Assembly (NCBI GenBank): GCA_016202875.1
Contig: JACQNX010000007.1
Location: 1 to 36,808, forward strand
Reading direction: 5' to 3'
Source: Candidatus Aenigmatarchaeota archaeon
Lineage (GTDB): Archaea; Aenigmatarchaeota; Aenigmatarchaeia; GW2011-AR5
Length of the DNA stretch: 36,808 bases
Below, piece by piece: positions 14,938 to 23,402 of this stretch (positions are counted from its first letter, which is position 1; every line of letters starts with the position of its first letter). The position numbers and the translations under genes were made by a program. The notes beneath the pieces are model-generated. The model had not been told where the DNA came from. It did not search any database and saw only the letters and a list, made by a program, of their open reading frames with translations.

Positions 14938-15011
14938 GCCCCTGTAGTCTAGCTTGGACAGGACGAGAGGTTGCGGACCTTTTAACGCGGGTTCAAATCC
15001 CGCCGGGGGCA
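14938..15011 (+). tRNA. tRNA-Arg (anticodon GCG)
   Basis: A full cloverleaf: acceptor stem GCCCCTG/CGGGGGC (14938-14944 with 15004-15010), D arm at 14947-14964, anticodon stem AGAGG/CCTTT with loop TTGCGGA (14971-14977) and anticodon GCG at 14973-14975, a 4-nt variable region, T arm GCGGG-TTCAAAT-CCCGC (14987-15003) and discriminator A at 15011. No CCA is encoded and there is no intron. GCG reads the Arg codons CGC and CGU. A TATA-like TTTTTAAG lies about 30 nt upstream. Confidence 0.9.
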
Positions 15012-15204
15012 TGAGGTGACGGATGCGCCAAGATGAAGTTTCAGACTAGTAGCAAGGGTTTATCCATGCAAACTTGGCGGCACAACATTTACTAGAAGAA
15101 ATTAGGCAAAGGAAGGCAACCGTAGCCGACACGCAGGTATAAAGTTCAATTTCTAGCTCTGAATGATGCGCTCAAAAATGCTGAAGCCTGAGATGCATTG
15201 ATTC

Positions 15205-16767
15205 TCAGTCATCAGTCATAGGCAGAGTTTTTGCAATTGCCCTGAATTTCTTCGCACGTTCGTAATCTCCTATAGTCTCGGCATATTCGGCTGCTGCTAT
15301 AGCATCCCATTCAAACGCGAAACGGGTGCGCTTTATGCATTCCTCACAAACGCTTTTGAGCAATTCCGAGTCGCCCGATCCTTTTGCAAGATATACAGCC
15401 CAGCTAAACATTCCAGCACCAATATAGTGCTGTGTTCCTCTTTCATAAACAAGCATGGCTCTTCCAGGACTCGTTTTCTTTGCTAATTTGGCTGCGTCTT
15501 CGAATAAGCATACATCTTCACCGAATTTAATTGCTGCTTCAATACCCAACTTTTTCATGACATATTCAATGCCGTCTGCGTATTTGTGGGTGTTTCTGAA
15601 CACCTGAATTGCTCGCTGTATACCAAAATTGTGCTCAGCTAATGCTACAGCTATGTCGATGTTTCCTTTGTTTTCGTGATATCGAATTTCACTTTCATGC
15701 AAATCGTTTATTCTTTCGCGGCTCCATCCTATCCTCTCGGCTAATTTAATAGCACTGCTGTGAAAGCCGCCTTTTTGATAGTATGAGATAGCAACATCAT
15801 ATTTTTCCATTCTTTCTGCAAGTTTGGCAGCTCTAAGAGAGTAGTCGTCAAAACGGTCCAAAGTCCACATCGCTTCTTTATAATACCTATCAGCCTCCAT
15901 CATATTGCCTATTCTTTTGGCCAGCACAGCTGCAACGTCTTTTTTGAATGAAATGTCCAATCCATATTGGAGTATAGCTTCTTCATAACCCTTCTTTTGT
16001 CTATTGATATGTGGCGTTTTAGCAATCAGTTCGTCAGCCTCGTCAAACATTCCAGCTATTTCATATAATTGGACTGCTCGTTCGATATAGCCGTTTTTTA
16101 TAGCCAGTTGCGCAGCCCTAGAAATATTGCCAGCCCTTTCGTAATTTTCAATTGCCTTTTCAACATATCCGCGCTCTTCTGCCAACTGTGCAGCCCTGTC
16201 AAAATTATGCGCAGCTTCATAATTATGGATAGCCTGTGCTGTGTTCCATATATCTTTCTCAGCCAACTGAGCAGCAGCATTTCTCATTTTTGCATGTGAA
16301 TCAATATCAGCAACATCAGCATTCTCATAAAAACGTATTGCACTCGAACGATCTCCATTTTTTATGGCTAGTTCTGCAGCTTCGTGAGCTAATTTAACGG
16401 CATACTTATCTGATTCAAAAAATCCTCCAAGACTATGTGCTTTTGAGTAAATTTTTATTGCACGTTCGTAAAGGTCCATAACTCGCCAAAGTTTCTCCGA
16501 CCTTGAAGCCTGGCGTGCTAAAGTAGCAGCGGCATGTGCGATTTCAGGATAATCTATTGTATAATTTCTATTAACGGGGGACACTTCAAATGCAGATTCG
16601 TACACCCGCATTGCGGCACCAAGGCCGTATAACTCCAGGGTTAATTTAGCTGCTAGATCGAACCTTCCAATTCTTTCGTATTCGGCAATTCTTCTCTCCT
16701 TAGTGAATTCCCTGAATGATTCTATCAAATCCCCAAGCCAGCCACTGCTTTCTTTTTGTTTTCCCAC
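15205..16767 (-). CDS. TPR-like helical repeat protein
   Basis: 520 residues from GTG at 16767, without signal or membrane helix. About a dozen degenerate 30-40-residue helix-pair repeats of the type A-x2-LAERGYVEKAIENYERAG are visible, clearest at about 150-260. This is the tetratricopeptide-like fold, a protein-binding scaffold in the cytoplasm. No catalytic domain is visible. It stands alone: the tRNA lies downstream and a 310-bp structured gap upstream. The partner cannot be predicted. Confidence 0.75.
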   Translation of the reverse strand: MGKQKESSGWLGDLIESFREFTKERRIAEYERIGRFDLAAKLTLELYGLGAAMRVYESAFEVSPVNRNYTIDYPEIAHAAATLARQASRSEKLWRVMDLYERAIKIYSKAHSLGGFFESDKYAVKLAHEAAELAIKNGDRSSAIRFYENADVADIDSHAKMRNAAAQLAEKDIWNTAQAIHNYEAAHNFDRAAQLAEERGYVEKAIENYERAGNISRAAQLAIKNGYIERAVQLYEIAGMFDEADELIAKTPHINRQKKGYEEAILQYGLDISFKKDVAAVLAKRIGNMMEADRYYKEAMWTLDRFDDYSLRAAKLAERMEKYDVAISYYQKGGFHSSAIKLAERIGWSRERINDLHESEIRYHENKGNIDIAVALAEHNFGIQRAIQVFRNTHKYADGIEYVMKKLGIEAAIKFGEDVCLFEDAAKLAKKTSPGRAMLVYERGTQHYIGAGMFSWAVYLAKGSGDSELLKSVCEECIKRTRFAFEWDAIAAAEYAETIGDYERAKKFRAIAKTLPMTDD

Positions 16768-16881
16768 ATTAATGCACCCTAGCCTTCGAATTCTGTTCCA
16801 TTGCGATTTACAATATTGTGAAATGTTTTAATCTATTAAAACACGCCAAGAATTGGATATTTTCATAAATGGTAAATAAGG

Positions 16882-16922
16882 TGGTTGCATAGCCCGAACA
16901 AACGAGTAATGGAATGCAACCA
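16882..16922. repeat. Inverted repeat 1 in the 310-bp gap
   Basis: TGGTTGCAT (16882-16890) pairs perfectly with ATGCAACCA (16914-16922) over a 23-nt loop. Confidence 0.6.
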
Positions 16923-17001
16923 ACTATCCGTTCTTTTTTGAGCTAAAACTAGGCTCCTAGCAACGTTTTAATACTTCAGGATCGTTATTCCAGCCGAAAG
17001 T

Positions 17002-17060
17002 AGGCGCCTGTTTTTTCATCCTACGCTCGCCGGGAGCATAGAGCAGAAAAACAGGCGCTT
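17002..17060. repeat. Inverted repeat 2 in the 310-bp gap
   Basis: GCGCCTGTTTTT (17004-17015) pairs perfectly with AAAAACAGGCGC (17047-17058), extendable to 14 bp with a G-T pair. The 31-nt loop contains CCTAC (17020-17024), which could instead pair with GTAGG (17000-17004), so two folds compete. Confidence 0.65.
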
Positions 17061-17077
17061 GTCTGGAGGGTTAATAT

Positions 17078-18061
17078 TCACTTCTTCTCAGCCAGCTGTA
17101 TAATCTCCTTTAGGCGGTAGCGGGAGAGCCATATCACCACCACAGAGAACAATATCACGAACCAGAAGGACACGAACCTGTCCAGCAAGACTCCGCCTGC
17201 TGCCTGGGATGATGTGAGGCCCAGGAGAATAAGGGCAGAGGATGTGCCGAATTCAAAGAGCCCAAGGCTGCCTGGCAGCCATGGGATTGTCAAAAGCAGC
17301 AGCATAACTGTCCAGATGACAAGAATGGTTACAGGGGAGAGGAATATTCCTATTGCCGTAAAAATTATCCATATCCGCAGCAATTCGAAGAATTTTATCC
17401 CGAAGGACAAGCCCATGCCAGCGGACATAATCTTTTTGTCTTCAAGGACGAGGCGGAACGACTTTTCAAACAGATGCGCATGGAATATTTTATTGACTTT
17501 TTTGAAGTGGCGTATTTTATTCAAAAGCCAATTCAGCAGGCGGGAAAGAACTTTTCTCGAAAGAAAGAGCTTCATGAAGCCTGCTGTGACCAGAATTGTC
17601 AGCAATGTGAATACAAGTAATGGCAGAAATAGCGGATATGGTATTGATGTGCGGAACAATATCAGGATCACAGCTACCAGCAGCGTGGAAGAAATGATGT
17701 CTATTATGGTGTCCATGAGGACAATCGCAGAAGATTTTGCGCTGCCTATCTTTTCCTTTGTCAGATAAATCATGAGGGGCTGGCCGCCTATTTTTGCAAT
17801 GGGTGTTATCAGGCTGACAAAGTTGCCTGTTGTTGTTATGTAAAATGCATCTTTTAGAGACAGGTTTTTGTATTTGGACGACATAATCTTGAAGCGAACG
17901 GCATACAGAAGGAAAATTATTAACTGACATAACACTGCAAAAAATATCAGAGAGAGGTTGCTTGCAAGCACTATGGCAGTGACATCGCCTATGCCGAAGA
18001 GGCTGATTGTCAGCAGCATCACTAAAATGCTGAACAGAAATACGGTAATGCGCTTTCGCAT
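17078..18061 (-). CDS. Flippase-like (lysylphosphatidylglycerol synthase TM domain) membrane protein
   Basis: 327 residues with about eight membrane helices, belonging by pattern to the LPG-synthase transmembrane/UPF0104 family. Seen are FYITTTGNFVSLITPIAKIGGQP near residue 90 and PGSLGLFE near 260, both typical. Archaeal members are often beside glycosyltransferases and are thought to move lipid-linked precursors; that role is inferred. It is divergent from the GT2 gene at 18156, with both promoters in the 94-bp gap. Confidence 0.8.
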   Translation of the reverse strand: MRKRITVFLFSILVMLLTISLFGIGDVTAIVLASNLSLIFFAVLCQLIIFLLYAVRFKIMSSKYKNLSLKDAFYITTTGNFVSLITPIAKIGGQPLMIYLTKEKIGSAKSSAIVLMDTIIDIISSTLLVAVILILFRTSIPYPLFLPLLVFTLLTILVTAGFMKLFLSRKVLSRLLNWLLNKIRHFKKVNKIFHAHLFEKSFRLVLEDKKIMSAGMGLSFGIKFFELLRIWIIFTAIGIFLSPVTILVIWTVMLLLLTIPWLPGSLGLFEFGTSSALILLGLTSSQAAGGVLLDRFVSFWFVILFSVVVIWLSRYRLKEIIQLAEKK

Positions 18062-18123
18062 AGAGTTTTACTGGTGAAGACAAATATTAAAACAATACTC
18101 ATTATAGTTATTGTGAGGCAAGT

Positions 18124-18130
18124 AAATATA
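18124..18130 (+). promoter_or_regulatory. TATA-like box of the 18156 gene
   Basis: AAATATA lies 32 nt before the ATG at 18156. Confidence 0.4.
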
Positions 18131-18155
18131 CTCCTGACTGATTGGGGTTACAATC

Positions 18156-18908
18156 ATGGCTGTAAAGAACTTCCTGCAAAAACAGAGAAAAAGGCCTGTC
18201 AAAATCTCTGTAATAATTCCCACGCTGAATGAAGAGAAATACCTGGAGACAACCCTGTTTCATATTGCACTACAGAAACCCCATGAAATCATCATAGGCG
18301 ACTCGCGCTCGGCTGACAAGACAACAGAAATAGCAAAAAAATATGGCTGTAAAGTGGTGAGCTGCTCAGCTGGTGCTGCATCCATAGGCAGAAATGCTGC
18401 TGGCAGGGCGGCGAAAGGGGATGTGCTGCTGTTTATTGACGCGGACACTATAGTATTCCCAAACCTCCTCGATATTGTGGACAAGGATTTCAGGAACAGA
18501 GAAACTGCTGGATGGACCTGCAATATTTATGCATTCAGCCCGAAGTGGAAGGAGCATCTCATTTACAATGCGAGCAACAACCTTGTTGAATTCCTGATAA
18601 AATATGCGAAGAAGCCTCATGCTCCCGGCATTGTGATAGCTACGAGTAAAGGCGCATTTGAAAAAGTAGGCGGATTTGACGAGAACCTCAAAGTTATGGA
18701 AGACCACGACTTTGCCATGAAAGTCGGGAAGATAGGCAATTTCATATTTTCCAAAGAAACATGCGTTTATACTTCAACAAGGCGCATGAACAAGTGGGGC
18801 GGGTGGGGGCTTTTCAAAAGATACTCCAAGATTTACCTGACTTATTTTATGAATAAAAAGAAGTTTTATGATAATATTGATAACGTTGAATACCGCCCCA
18901 TACGATGA
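18156..18908 (+). CDS. Family 2 glycosyltransferase
   Basis: 250 residues, soluble GT-A fold: ISVIIPTLNEEKYLE near 17-31, GDSRSADKT near 49-57, and the metal-binding DADT near 95-98 after GDVLLFI. The acceptor-side region has GGFDENLKVMEDHDFAMKVGK, with the ED motif of the family. No membrane anchor except a weak hydrophobic stretch. It transfers a sugar from a nucleotide-sugar donor, probably to a lipid carrier, given the flippase-like gene opposite and CDP-archaeol synthase 15 nt downstream. Confidence 0.85.
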   Translation: MAVKNFLQKQRKRPVKISVIIPTLNEEKYLETTLFHIALQKPHEIIIGDSRSADKTTEIAKKYGCKVVSCSAGAASIGRNAAGRAAKGDVLLFIDADTIVFPNLLDIVDKDFRNRETAGWTCNIYAFSPKWKEHLIYNASNNLVEFLIKYAKKPHAPGIVIATSKGAFEKVGGFDENLKVMEDHDFAMKVGKIGNFIFSKETCVYTSTRRMNKWGGWGLFKRYSKIYLTYFMNKKKFYDNIDNVEYRPIR

Positions 18909-18923
18909 CAGGAGTTTTTTTAT

Positions 18924-19451
18924 GTGACTGACATAGCGCTTCTGCTGCTGCAATCGCTGTGGTTCATTGCCCCGGCTTATGCAGCAAACGGATTTCCGCC
19001 ACTGATGCAGGGCACACGCCCTCTGGATGGCAGAAGAATCTTCAGAAAACAGCGGCTGTTTGGCGACGGCAAGACGTGGGAAGGAACAGTTGGCGGTATC
19101 ATAGTCGGCATGCTTGTTGGTATGCTTCAAATAACGTTCCAATCACAGCTTGGATATCTCGGGCTCGATCTTCCTGTAATGACAATGCCATTGGTTATAG
19201 CGCTCACTATCGGAACCATGGCTGGCGATGTGCTTGGATCTTTCATCAAGAGGAGGCTTGGAATAAAAAGAGGCGGCTCTGCTCCGCTGCTTGACCAGGA
19301 AGGCTTTCTTGTTATGGCATTTGTTTTCGCTGCTCCTGTGTACCAGCTCAATCTGATACTAGTAGCTGTGTTGCTGATTATCACGCCGCCCATACACTGG
19401 CTAACAAATGTAATAGGCTACTACATGAAGTTCAAGAAGACACCTTGGTAG
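18924..19451 (+). CDS. carS: CDP-archaeol synthase
   Basis: CarS joins CTP to unsaturated archaetidic acid, forming CDP-archaeol, the branch point for archaeal polar lipid headgroups. 175 residues from GTG at 18924, with about five membrane helices. Family motifs are seen: PAYAANGFPPL near 16-26, LDGRR, then FGDGKTWEGTVGG near 45-57, AGDVLGSFIKRRLGIKRG near 98-115, and LLDQEGFL. Length matches the family. It follows the GT2 gene closely, and a lipid-related CDP-alcohol phosphatidyltransferase lies at 21093. Confidence 0.95.
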   Translation: MTDIALLLLQSLWFIAPAYAANGFPPLMQGTRPLDGRRIFRKQRLFGDGKTWEGTVGGIIVGMLVGMLQITFQSQLGYLGLDLPVMTMPLVIALTIGTMAGDVLGSFIKRRLGIKRGGSAPLLDQEGFLVMAFVFAAPVYQLNLILVAVLLIITPPIHWLTNVIGYYMKFKKTPW

Positions 19452-19455
19452 AGAA

Positions 19456-19463
19456 TTTATAAA
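19456..19463 (+). promoter_or_regulatory. TATA box of the 19485 gene
   Basis: TTTATAAA lies 29 nt before the ATG at 19485, consistent with a leaderless transcript. Confidence 0.5.
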
Positions 19464-19484
19464 CATTTCTGTTTTCTTATATTG

Positions 19485-19865
19485 ATGGTGGACGATGTTA
19501 AAGCCTATTTTAGAGGATACAGGCAAAGTGATATAGCACGAGAGGTACATGAACCAGAAAACCAGCGTATAGTTGGTTTCGATGCACAAGGCAGAGAAAT
19601 CATTTGCTGGGATACTAACAATGCCTTTGTGGAAAATTGGAGAACAGAACGGGTTTATGATAGTAAAGGAAGTGTTGTTGCGACTAGAGTCTACAGAGGG
19701 CACTTAAGATTTATACGCAGACCTGGTAAACAATCACGTTTTGCTGGTAAGTTTTTGTATCTTGAGTTTTATGATAGGAGTCCTAATGGACCTCGAGTAA
19801 GCAGATTCAAGCCTAATGGCATTCTGGAGCGTGTTGACTATTTCCACAGAAGTATGTATAAATAA
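19485..19865 (+). CDS. Hypothetical basic cytoplasmic protein
   Basis: 126 residues from ATG 19485 (TTG 19482 is in frame). No signal, membrane helix or known motif. The sequence alternates hydrophobic and charged or aromatic residues (IVGFDAQGREIICWD, FLYLEFYDRS, RFKPNGILERVDYFH), which suggests an antiparallel beta-sheet protein. It is rich in Arg and Phe/Tyr. It has its own TATA box, and the TATA box of the next gene lies over its last codons (19857-19864). Confidence 0.6.
   Translation: MVDDVKAYFRGYRQSDIAREVHEPENQRIVGFDAQGREIICWDTNNAFVENWRTERVYDSKGSVVATRVYRGHLRFIRRPGKQSRFAGKFLYLEFYDRSPNGPRVSRFKPNGILERVDYFHRSMYK
19857..19864 (+). promoter_or_regulatory. TATA box of the PHP gene
   Basis: TATAAATA lies 30 nt before the ATG at 19887 and overlaps the last codons and stop of the preceding gene. 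Confidence 0.5.
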
Positions 19866-19886
19866 GCTTCTTCTCAAAATCAGAAC

Positions 19887-20564
19887 ATGCTGGTAGAACT
19901 GCAGTGCCACAGCGAATATTCAGGAGACACTGTGCTCCCTGTGAAGGATATAATTAGAAAAGCGGATGCTGAACTCGGTGCTATTGCTATCACAGACCAC
20001 AATTCTCTTGGGGGATATCTGGCTGCAAAGAAGATGAAGAAGCGGGTAATACTGATACCAGGCACTGAGATAACATGCTTTTTTGGCCGGCAGAAAGGGC
20101 ACCTCATTGCTTTGGGTGTTGAGTACTTCCCAAAAAAATATTTCAACAGGGCTGGTGTGTTTGATGTCATTGATTACGTGAAAAGCAATGCGGGCATAAC
20201 AATTGTCTCGCACCCTTTCCGCAGTGCTAAATATTCATTCCACCAAAAAGACGTCTGGAAGAAAGCAGAGGCTATTGAGGTTCTTAACGGAAACACTCTC
20301 GCTTTCAGAAACACGCGCGCCTACACGCAGGCAAAAGAGATGAAAAAGCCCATGACATCGGGCAGCGATGCGCATATCCTGAAAGCAGTAGGAAGCTATG
20401 CGTGCGGAATAGAGGCGGAAAGTGTGGACGGAATTTTAACGGCGATCAAAAAAGGGCGTGTCGTGCTGCCGCAGAAATCTACAAATGCACTGGACATAAT
20501 TCTTGGGAGCGCAATACGACGTTCGAAAAAGAAGCTAAGAAAAATAATTGGCAAGCGCATCTAG
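19887..20564 (+). CDS. PHP-domain phosphoesterase
   Basis: 225 residues with the metal-binding motifs of the PHP family in order: CHSEYSGD near 7-14, ITDHNSLGG near 34-42, PGTEI near 57-61, SHPF near 108-111 and GSDAH near 158-162. It probably hydrolyses a phosphoester such as a 3',5'-nucleoside bisphosphate or small phosphorylated metabolite; the substrate cannot be read from sequence. No polymerase or histidinol-phosphatase extension is present. Its 3' end overlaps the VTT-domain gene on the other strand by 30 nt. Confidence 0.87.
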   Translation: MLVELQCHSEYSGDTVLPVKDIIRKADAELGAIAITDHNSLGGYLAAKKMKKRVILIPGTEITCFFGRQKGHLIALGVEYFPKKYFNRAGVFDVIDYVKSNAGITIVSHPFRSAKYSFHQKDVWKKAEAIEVLNGNTLAFRNTRAYTQAKEMKKPMTSGSDAHILKAVGSYACGIEAESVDGILTAIKKGRVVLPQKSTNALDIILGSAIRRSKKKLRKIIGKRI

Positions 20565-21041
20565 GCTGTAAAAGCCGGAATAAGCGAGGAGGAGGCCGAG
20601 AATAATTTTTCCGACAAGCGTTGCGATGAAAAATTTCTTGATATTATACTTAATTGCGCCACAATAGAGGGCAATAATATCATCAGGCAAGGGAGTAGCT
20701 GCGAATATTATGATCAAAAAGAAACCGTAGCGTCCATGGAACCATTGTTTTATTTTTCCTATCCACTTTCTATCACTTTTTTTTCTTTTCCTCTTTTTTG
20801 AAAGCTTCTTTTTCCCGTAAACAATTCCCAGCCCTACGCCATAGGCAGTGAGCTCGCCGATGGCTGAGCCGAATCCTGAGACAATTGCCACCCAAAAAGG
20901 ATCCAGCAGCTTGCCTGCCAGGAAAACGAAGAGGAAAGAGGGCACAGGCAAAAATATGGATGCAGAGCCCATGAGGGAACCTAGAAAAACGCCCAGATAT
21001 CCGAATGCGTGCACAAGGCTCAGAAGAAATTCAAGGACCAT
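20535..21041 (-). CDS. VTT/DedA-type membrane protein
   Basis: 168 residues from ATG 21041, which follows GGTG at six nt; GTG 21050 is the alternative. Four to five membrane helices. Features of the VTT (SNARE-associated/DedA) family are seen: FGYLGVFLGSL near 15-25, PVPSFLF, GSAIGELTAYGVG near 57-69, a basic cytoplasmic loop (KKLSKKRKRKKSDRK) and the PLPDDIIALYCG re-entrant motif near 117-128. The family takes part in lipid scrambling and membrane homeostasis. It overlaps the PHP gene tail to tail. Confidence 0.8.
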   Translation of the reverse strand: MVLEFLLSLVHAFGYLGVFLGSLMGSASIFLPVPSFLFVFLAGKLLDPFWVAIVSGFGSAIGELTAYGVGLGIVYGKKKLSKKRKRKKSDRKWIGKIKQWFHGRYGFFLIIIFAATPLPDDIIALYCGAIKYNIKKFFIATLVGKIILGLLLAYSGFYSLDALANYFS

Positions 21042-21092
21042 TTTTAGCACCGTTGATAGTATTTATAGATTCTGGCTTTTAAGACATTCTAT

Positions 21093-21677
21093 ATGCTTTC
21101 AGGCAAGAGGCAGAAGTTTACAAATATGGAAAAGACCATAGGCAAAGAACTCTCTTTTCTTAGTGCAAACTCATGGACAGCGCTCTCACTGGTATTCGGG
21201 CTTGTCGCAGCAGTCTTCGTTGCGAATAATGGGTTCATTACAGGAGCCGGAATTTTTCTCATAGCTGCAATGTGCGATGCTGTGGATGGCGCTGTGGCGC
21301 GCTATAGCAAAACAGCGAGCAAGGGAGGTGCTTACCTTGATACCATAGCAGACAGGTATGTAGAATTCTTTATAATTGCCGGGCTGTTCTTTTCAGCGTT
21401 GCCTGATTTTCTCCTCTCTATAAAGTTCTGGCTCCTTTTCTATATGTTTGGCGCGATGATGACAACGTATGCAAAAGCTGCTGCAAAGGAAAAAGGCCTG
21501 ATAAAAGAAGAGATGAGACATGGAATCCTGGAAAGGGCTGAAAGGCTTTCGCTGCTGTTTTTGGGCATACTGCTCGCTGCCTTGAATGTAAGATACCTCA
21601 CTTACATAATTGTCCTGCTCGCTGTGCTGACGAACATCACAGCCTTGCAGAGAATAAGGAAAGCGTTTCAAGGTTAG
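21093..21677 (+). CDS. CDP-alcohol phosphatidyltransferase
   Basis: 194 residues with about five membrane helices. The CDP-alcohol signature D-G-x2-A-R-x8-G-x3-D-x3-D is complete (DGAVAR...GAYLDTIADR, about 65-89), so the enzyme should be active. It would condense CDP-archaeol or a related activated lipid with an alcohol such as inositol phosphate, serine or glycerol phosphate; the alcohol is not predictable here. It may use the product of carS at 18924. A start at the internal Met (MEKTIGKEL, 21126) is possible. Confidence 0.9.
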   Translation: MLSGKRQKFTNMEKTIGKELSFLSANSWTALSLVFGLVAAVFVANNGFITGAGIFLIAAMCDAVDGAVARYSKTASKGGAYLDTIADRYVEFFIIAGLFFSALPDFLLSIKFWLLFYMFGAMMTTYAKAAAKEKGLIKEEMRHGILERAERLSLLFLGILLAALNVRYLTYIIVLLAVLTNITALQRIRKAFQG

Positions 21678-21746
21678 CGATAGATATGACTATATAAAAT
21701 TATCATGTAATTTCTCTTCTGCTACTAATCTGTCGAGACGATTATC

Positions 21747-22397
21747 ATGAAAATGTACGAAGCTACGATAATCATCCCTGCGTACAACGAGGGAAAAAAC
21801 ATACGAGATGTAATACAAAGAGTAAGGAATGTTTCCAGCAAATATCAAATTATAGTGGTGGATGACGGCTCGCAGGACAGGACAGCTGGACTAGCAAGAC
21901 AGGAGAAAGTAAAAGTCATAACACTGGAAAAGAATTCCGGAAAAGCTTTTGCATGCCTTACAGGAAGCAGTCAAGCAGGTTGTGAGAAAATTGTCTTCAT
22001 CGATGCTGACTTGCAGCTCAGCCCAGAAGAGATACCAAAGTTCGTGTCGGCACTGGACATATGCGAGCTTGCAATAGGTGTCAGGGATATGAAAGCAATT
22101 CCCCTGCAACGACGACTGGCAAATATTTTAGCGAGAAAAATGGTATCCCATGGGAGCCAGCAATTACATGATGTATTGTGCGGCTTCAGGGCTGTACGCA
22201 AAAGCGCGCTGAAAAAAATGTCGCTGAAACAGAGGCGCTATGAATTTGAGTCAGAAATGTTGCTTGCTGCTTTGAAAAATCACATGAAAATAAAAGAAGT
22301 TTCTGTGACAGTGAGCTATGAATCGTACAAGGGCATGAGTGTGATAGACAGTTTAAGGGTGCTGTTATACATACTTAAAAATAGGACAGGCAAATAG
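21747..22397 (+). CDS. Dolichyl-phosphate-type family 2 glycosyltransferase
   Basis: 216 residues, soluble GT-A fold: IIIPAYNEGKNI near 8-19, VVDDGSQDRTAGL near 37-49, IDADLQLSPEEI near 84-95 and a DVLCGFRAVRKSALKKM segment near 143-159. The order and length match DPM1/AglD-type enzymes that load a sugar onto dolichyl phosphate, without the C-terminal membrane domain some have. With the AglB/STT3-like genes at 24368-27119 it suggests a protein N-glycosylation route. Confidence 0.85.
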   Translation: MKMYEATIIIPAYNEGKNIRDVIQRVRNVSSKYQIIVVDDGSQDRTAGLARQEKVKVITLEKNSGKAFACLTGSSQAGCEKIVFIDADLQLSPEEIPKFVSALDICELAIGVRDMKAIPLQRRLANILARKMVSHGSQQLHDVLCGFRAVRKSALKKMSLKQRRYEFESEMLLAALKNHMKIKEVSVTVSYESYKGMSVIDSLRVLLYILKNRTGK

Positions 22398-22407
22398 ACT
22401 ATAGGTG

Positions 22408-22761
22408 ATGTTGTTGACATTGAAACAAGTAATAGTCATGAGGGGTGATTTAAAACTAAGCCTGGGAAAAGCTGCTGCCCAAGCTTCTCATGCAAGTGTT
22501 TCTGCAGCCCTCAAAAGCAAGAAGACAGCGCTAAAGAAATGGCAGCTTGAAGGGCAGAAGAAAGTAATACTTAAGGCGAGAAACCTTGAAGAGCTGATAG
22601 CATTAAAAAAGAAATGCGATCGTCTCGGGCTCACTAATTCTATAATCTCAGATGCAGGCCGCACTGAACTCGCTGCCGGGACAATTACAGCGCTGGGTAT
22701 AGGGCCTGATGATGAAAAGAAGATAGACAAAGTCACGGGTTCGCTGCCGCTGTTAAAGTGA
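22408..22761 (+). CDS. pth2: Peptidyl-tRNA hydrolase Pth2
   Basis: Pth2 frees tRNA from stalled peptidyl-tRNA and is the archaeal/eukaryotic type. Signature elements: KQVIVMRGDLKLSLGKAAAQASHA at the N-terminus with the conserved Lys and His, DAGRTELAAGTITALGIGP in the middle, and a final GSLPLL. The family usually begins at MKQVIV, so TTG 22420, 9 nt behind AGGTGATG, is a serious alternative to ATG 22408. About 113-117 residues, the normal size. Confidence 0.94.
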   Translation: MLLTLKQVIVMRGDLKLSLGKAAAQASHASVSAALKSKKTALKKWQLEGQKKVILKARNLEELIALKKKCDRLGLTNSIISDAGRTELAAGTITALGIGPDDEKKIDKVTGSLPLLK

Positions 22762-22789
22762 TTAATAGAACCATTGATAGAATATTATA

Positions 22790-23359
22790 ATGGAGAAGCA
22801 AAATAACAGCAATTTCAAGATGTATGTTGTAATGGTGATAGTTTTTCTTTCTGCTGTAATTATCGTCGAAGGGCTAAACAATCTCCCTACTTCTCAAAAC
22901 AAGTATATCTTAGATCCTCTTTACTGCGAGAAGGATGAAGAGTGCAGATTCAAAGAAAGTTGTGGCTGCGGGTGTGAGCCAGAAACTGAAAATATATTTC
23001 AGTCAAATTCCACTTGCACGACTCCGATGTGTGAAATGCAATGCCCGTTGGTATCATATAAAACTGAATGTGAAAATTACTCCTGCATCATAGAAAAAAC
23101 TCCTATGTTACCAATGAAAGTAGGAATTGAAGATGTATCTTCCTCCAGCATTAGGATAATTAATATCGGTTCTCTTCAAATCAACTTAGTCGATAAAGTT
23201 ACAGTTTTTGTAGATGGCGTTGTTAAATCTTGTAAATGGTCAGAAGAAAAAATTTCTAATGGGGAAACAGCTATATGCACTATAGAAGAAGGATGCAAAA
23301 CAGGACAAAAAGTTAGAGTAACAGTGCCATCGGGTGTAGATGAAGCAATCTGTCCTTGA
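22790..23359 (+). CDS. Membrane-anchored Cys-rich extracellular protein
   Basis: 189 residues. One N-terminal membrane helix (about 11-30) is followed by a Cys-rich segment (YCEKDEECRFKESCGCGCE, then CTTPMCEMQCP) and a beta-rich C-terminal domain with three pairs of further Cys. The C-x5-C-x6-C-G-C-x-C pattern resembles small extracellular Cys domains common in DPANN surface proteins; that comparison is from memory. No enzyme motif. It stands between Pth2 and TruD with gaps of 28 and 43 nt. Confidence 0.7.
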   Translation: MEKQNNSNFKMYVVMVIVFLSAVIIVEGLNNLPTSQNKYILDPLYCEKDEECRFKESCGCGCEPETENIFQSNSTCTTPMCEMQCPLVSYKTECENYSCIIEKTPMLPMKVGIEDVSSSSIRIINIGSLQINLVDKVTVFVDGVVKSCKWSEEKISNGETAICTIEEGCKTGQKVRVTVPSGVDEAICP

Positions 23360-23372
23360 CACTAATTTCTGA

Positions 23373-23380
23373 TTTTAAAA
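23373..23380 (+). promoter_or_regulatory. TATA-like box of truD
   Basis: TTTTAAAA lies 30 nt before the ATG at 23403. Confidence 0.4.
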
Positions 23381-23402
23381 CAGTTCAAGATAACATTTAC
23401 TC

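Larger units (their letters stand above)
16768..17077. other. 310-bp intergenic region with two long inverted repeats
   Basis: No convincing ORF. It is the 5' side of the TPR-like gene and the 3' side of the flippase-like gene, both on the minus strand, so it should hold a terminator and a promoter. Two stem-forming inverted repeats (16882-16922 and 17002-17060) make a structured RNA possible. Confidence 0.5.

Noticed and set aside
14938-15204. tRNA-Arg as an integration site of a mobile element
   Set aside because: No integrase and no second copy of the tRNA 3' end is seen; the downstream 190 bp has only a weak 7-bp inverted repeat (CGCCAAG near 15028 with CTTGGCG near 15074).
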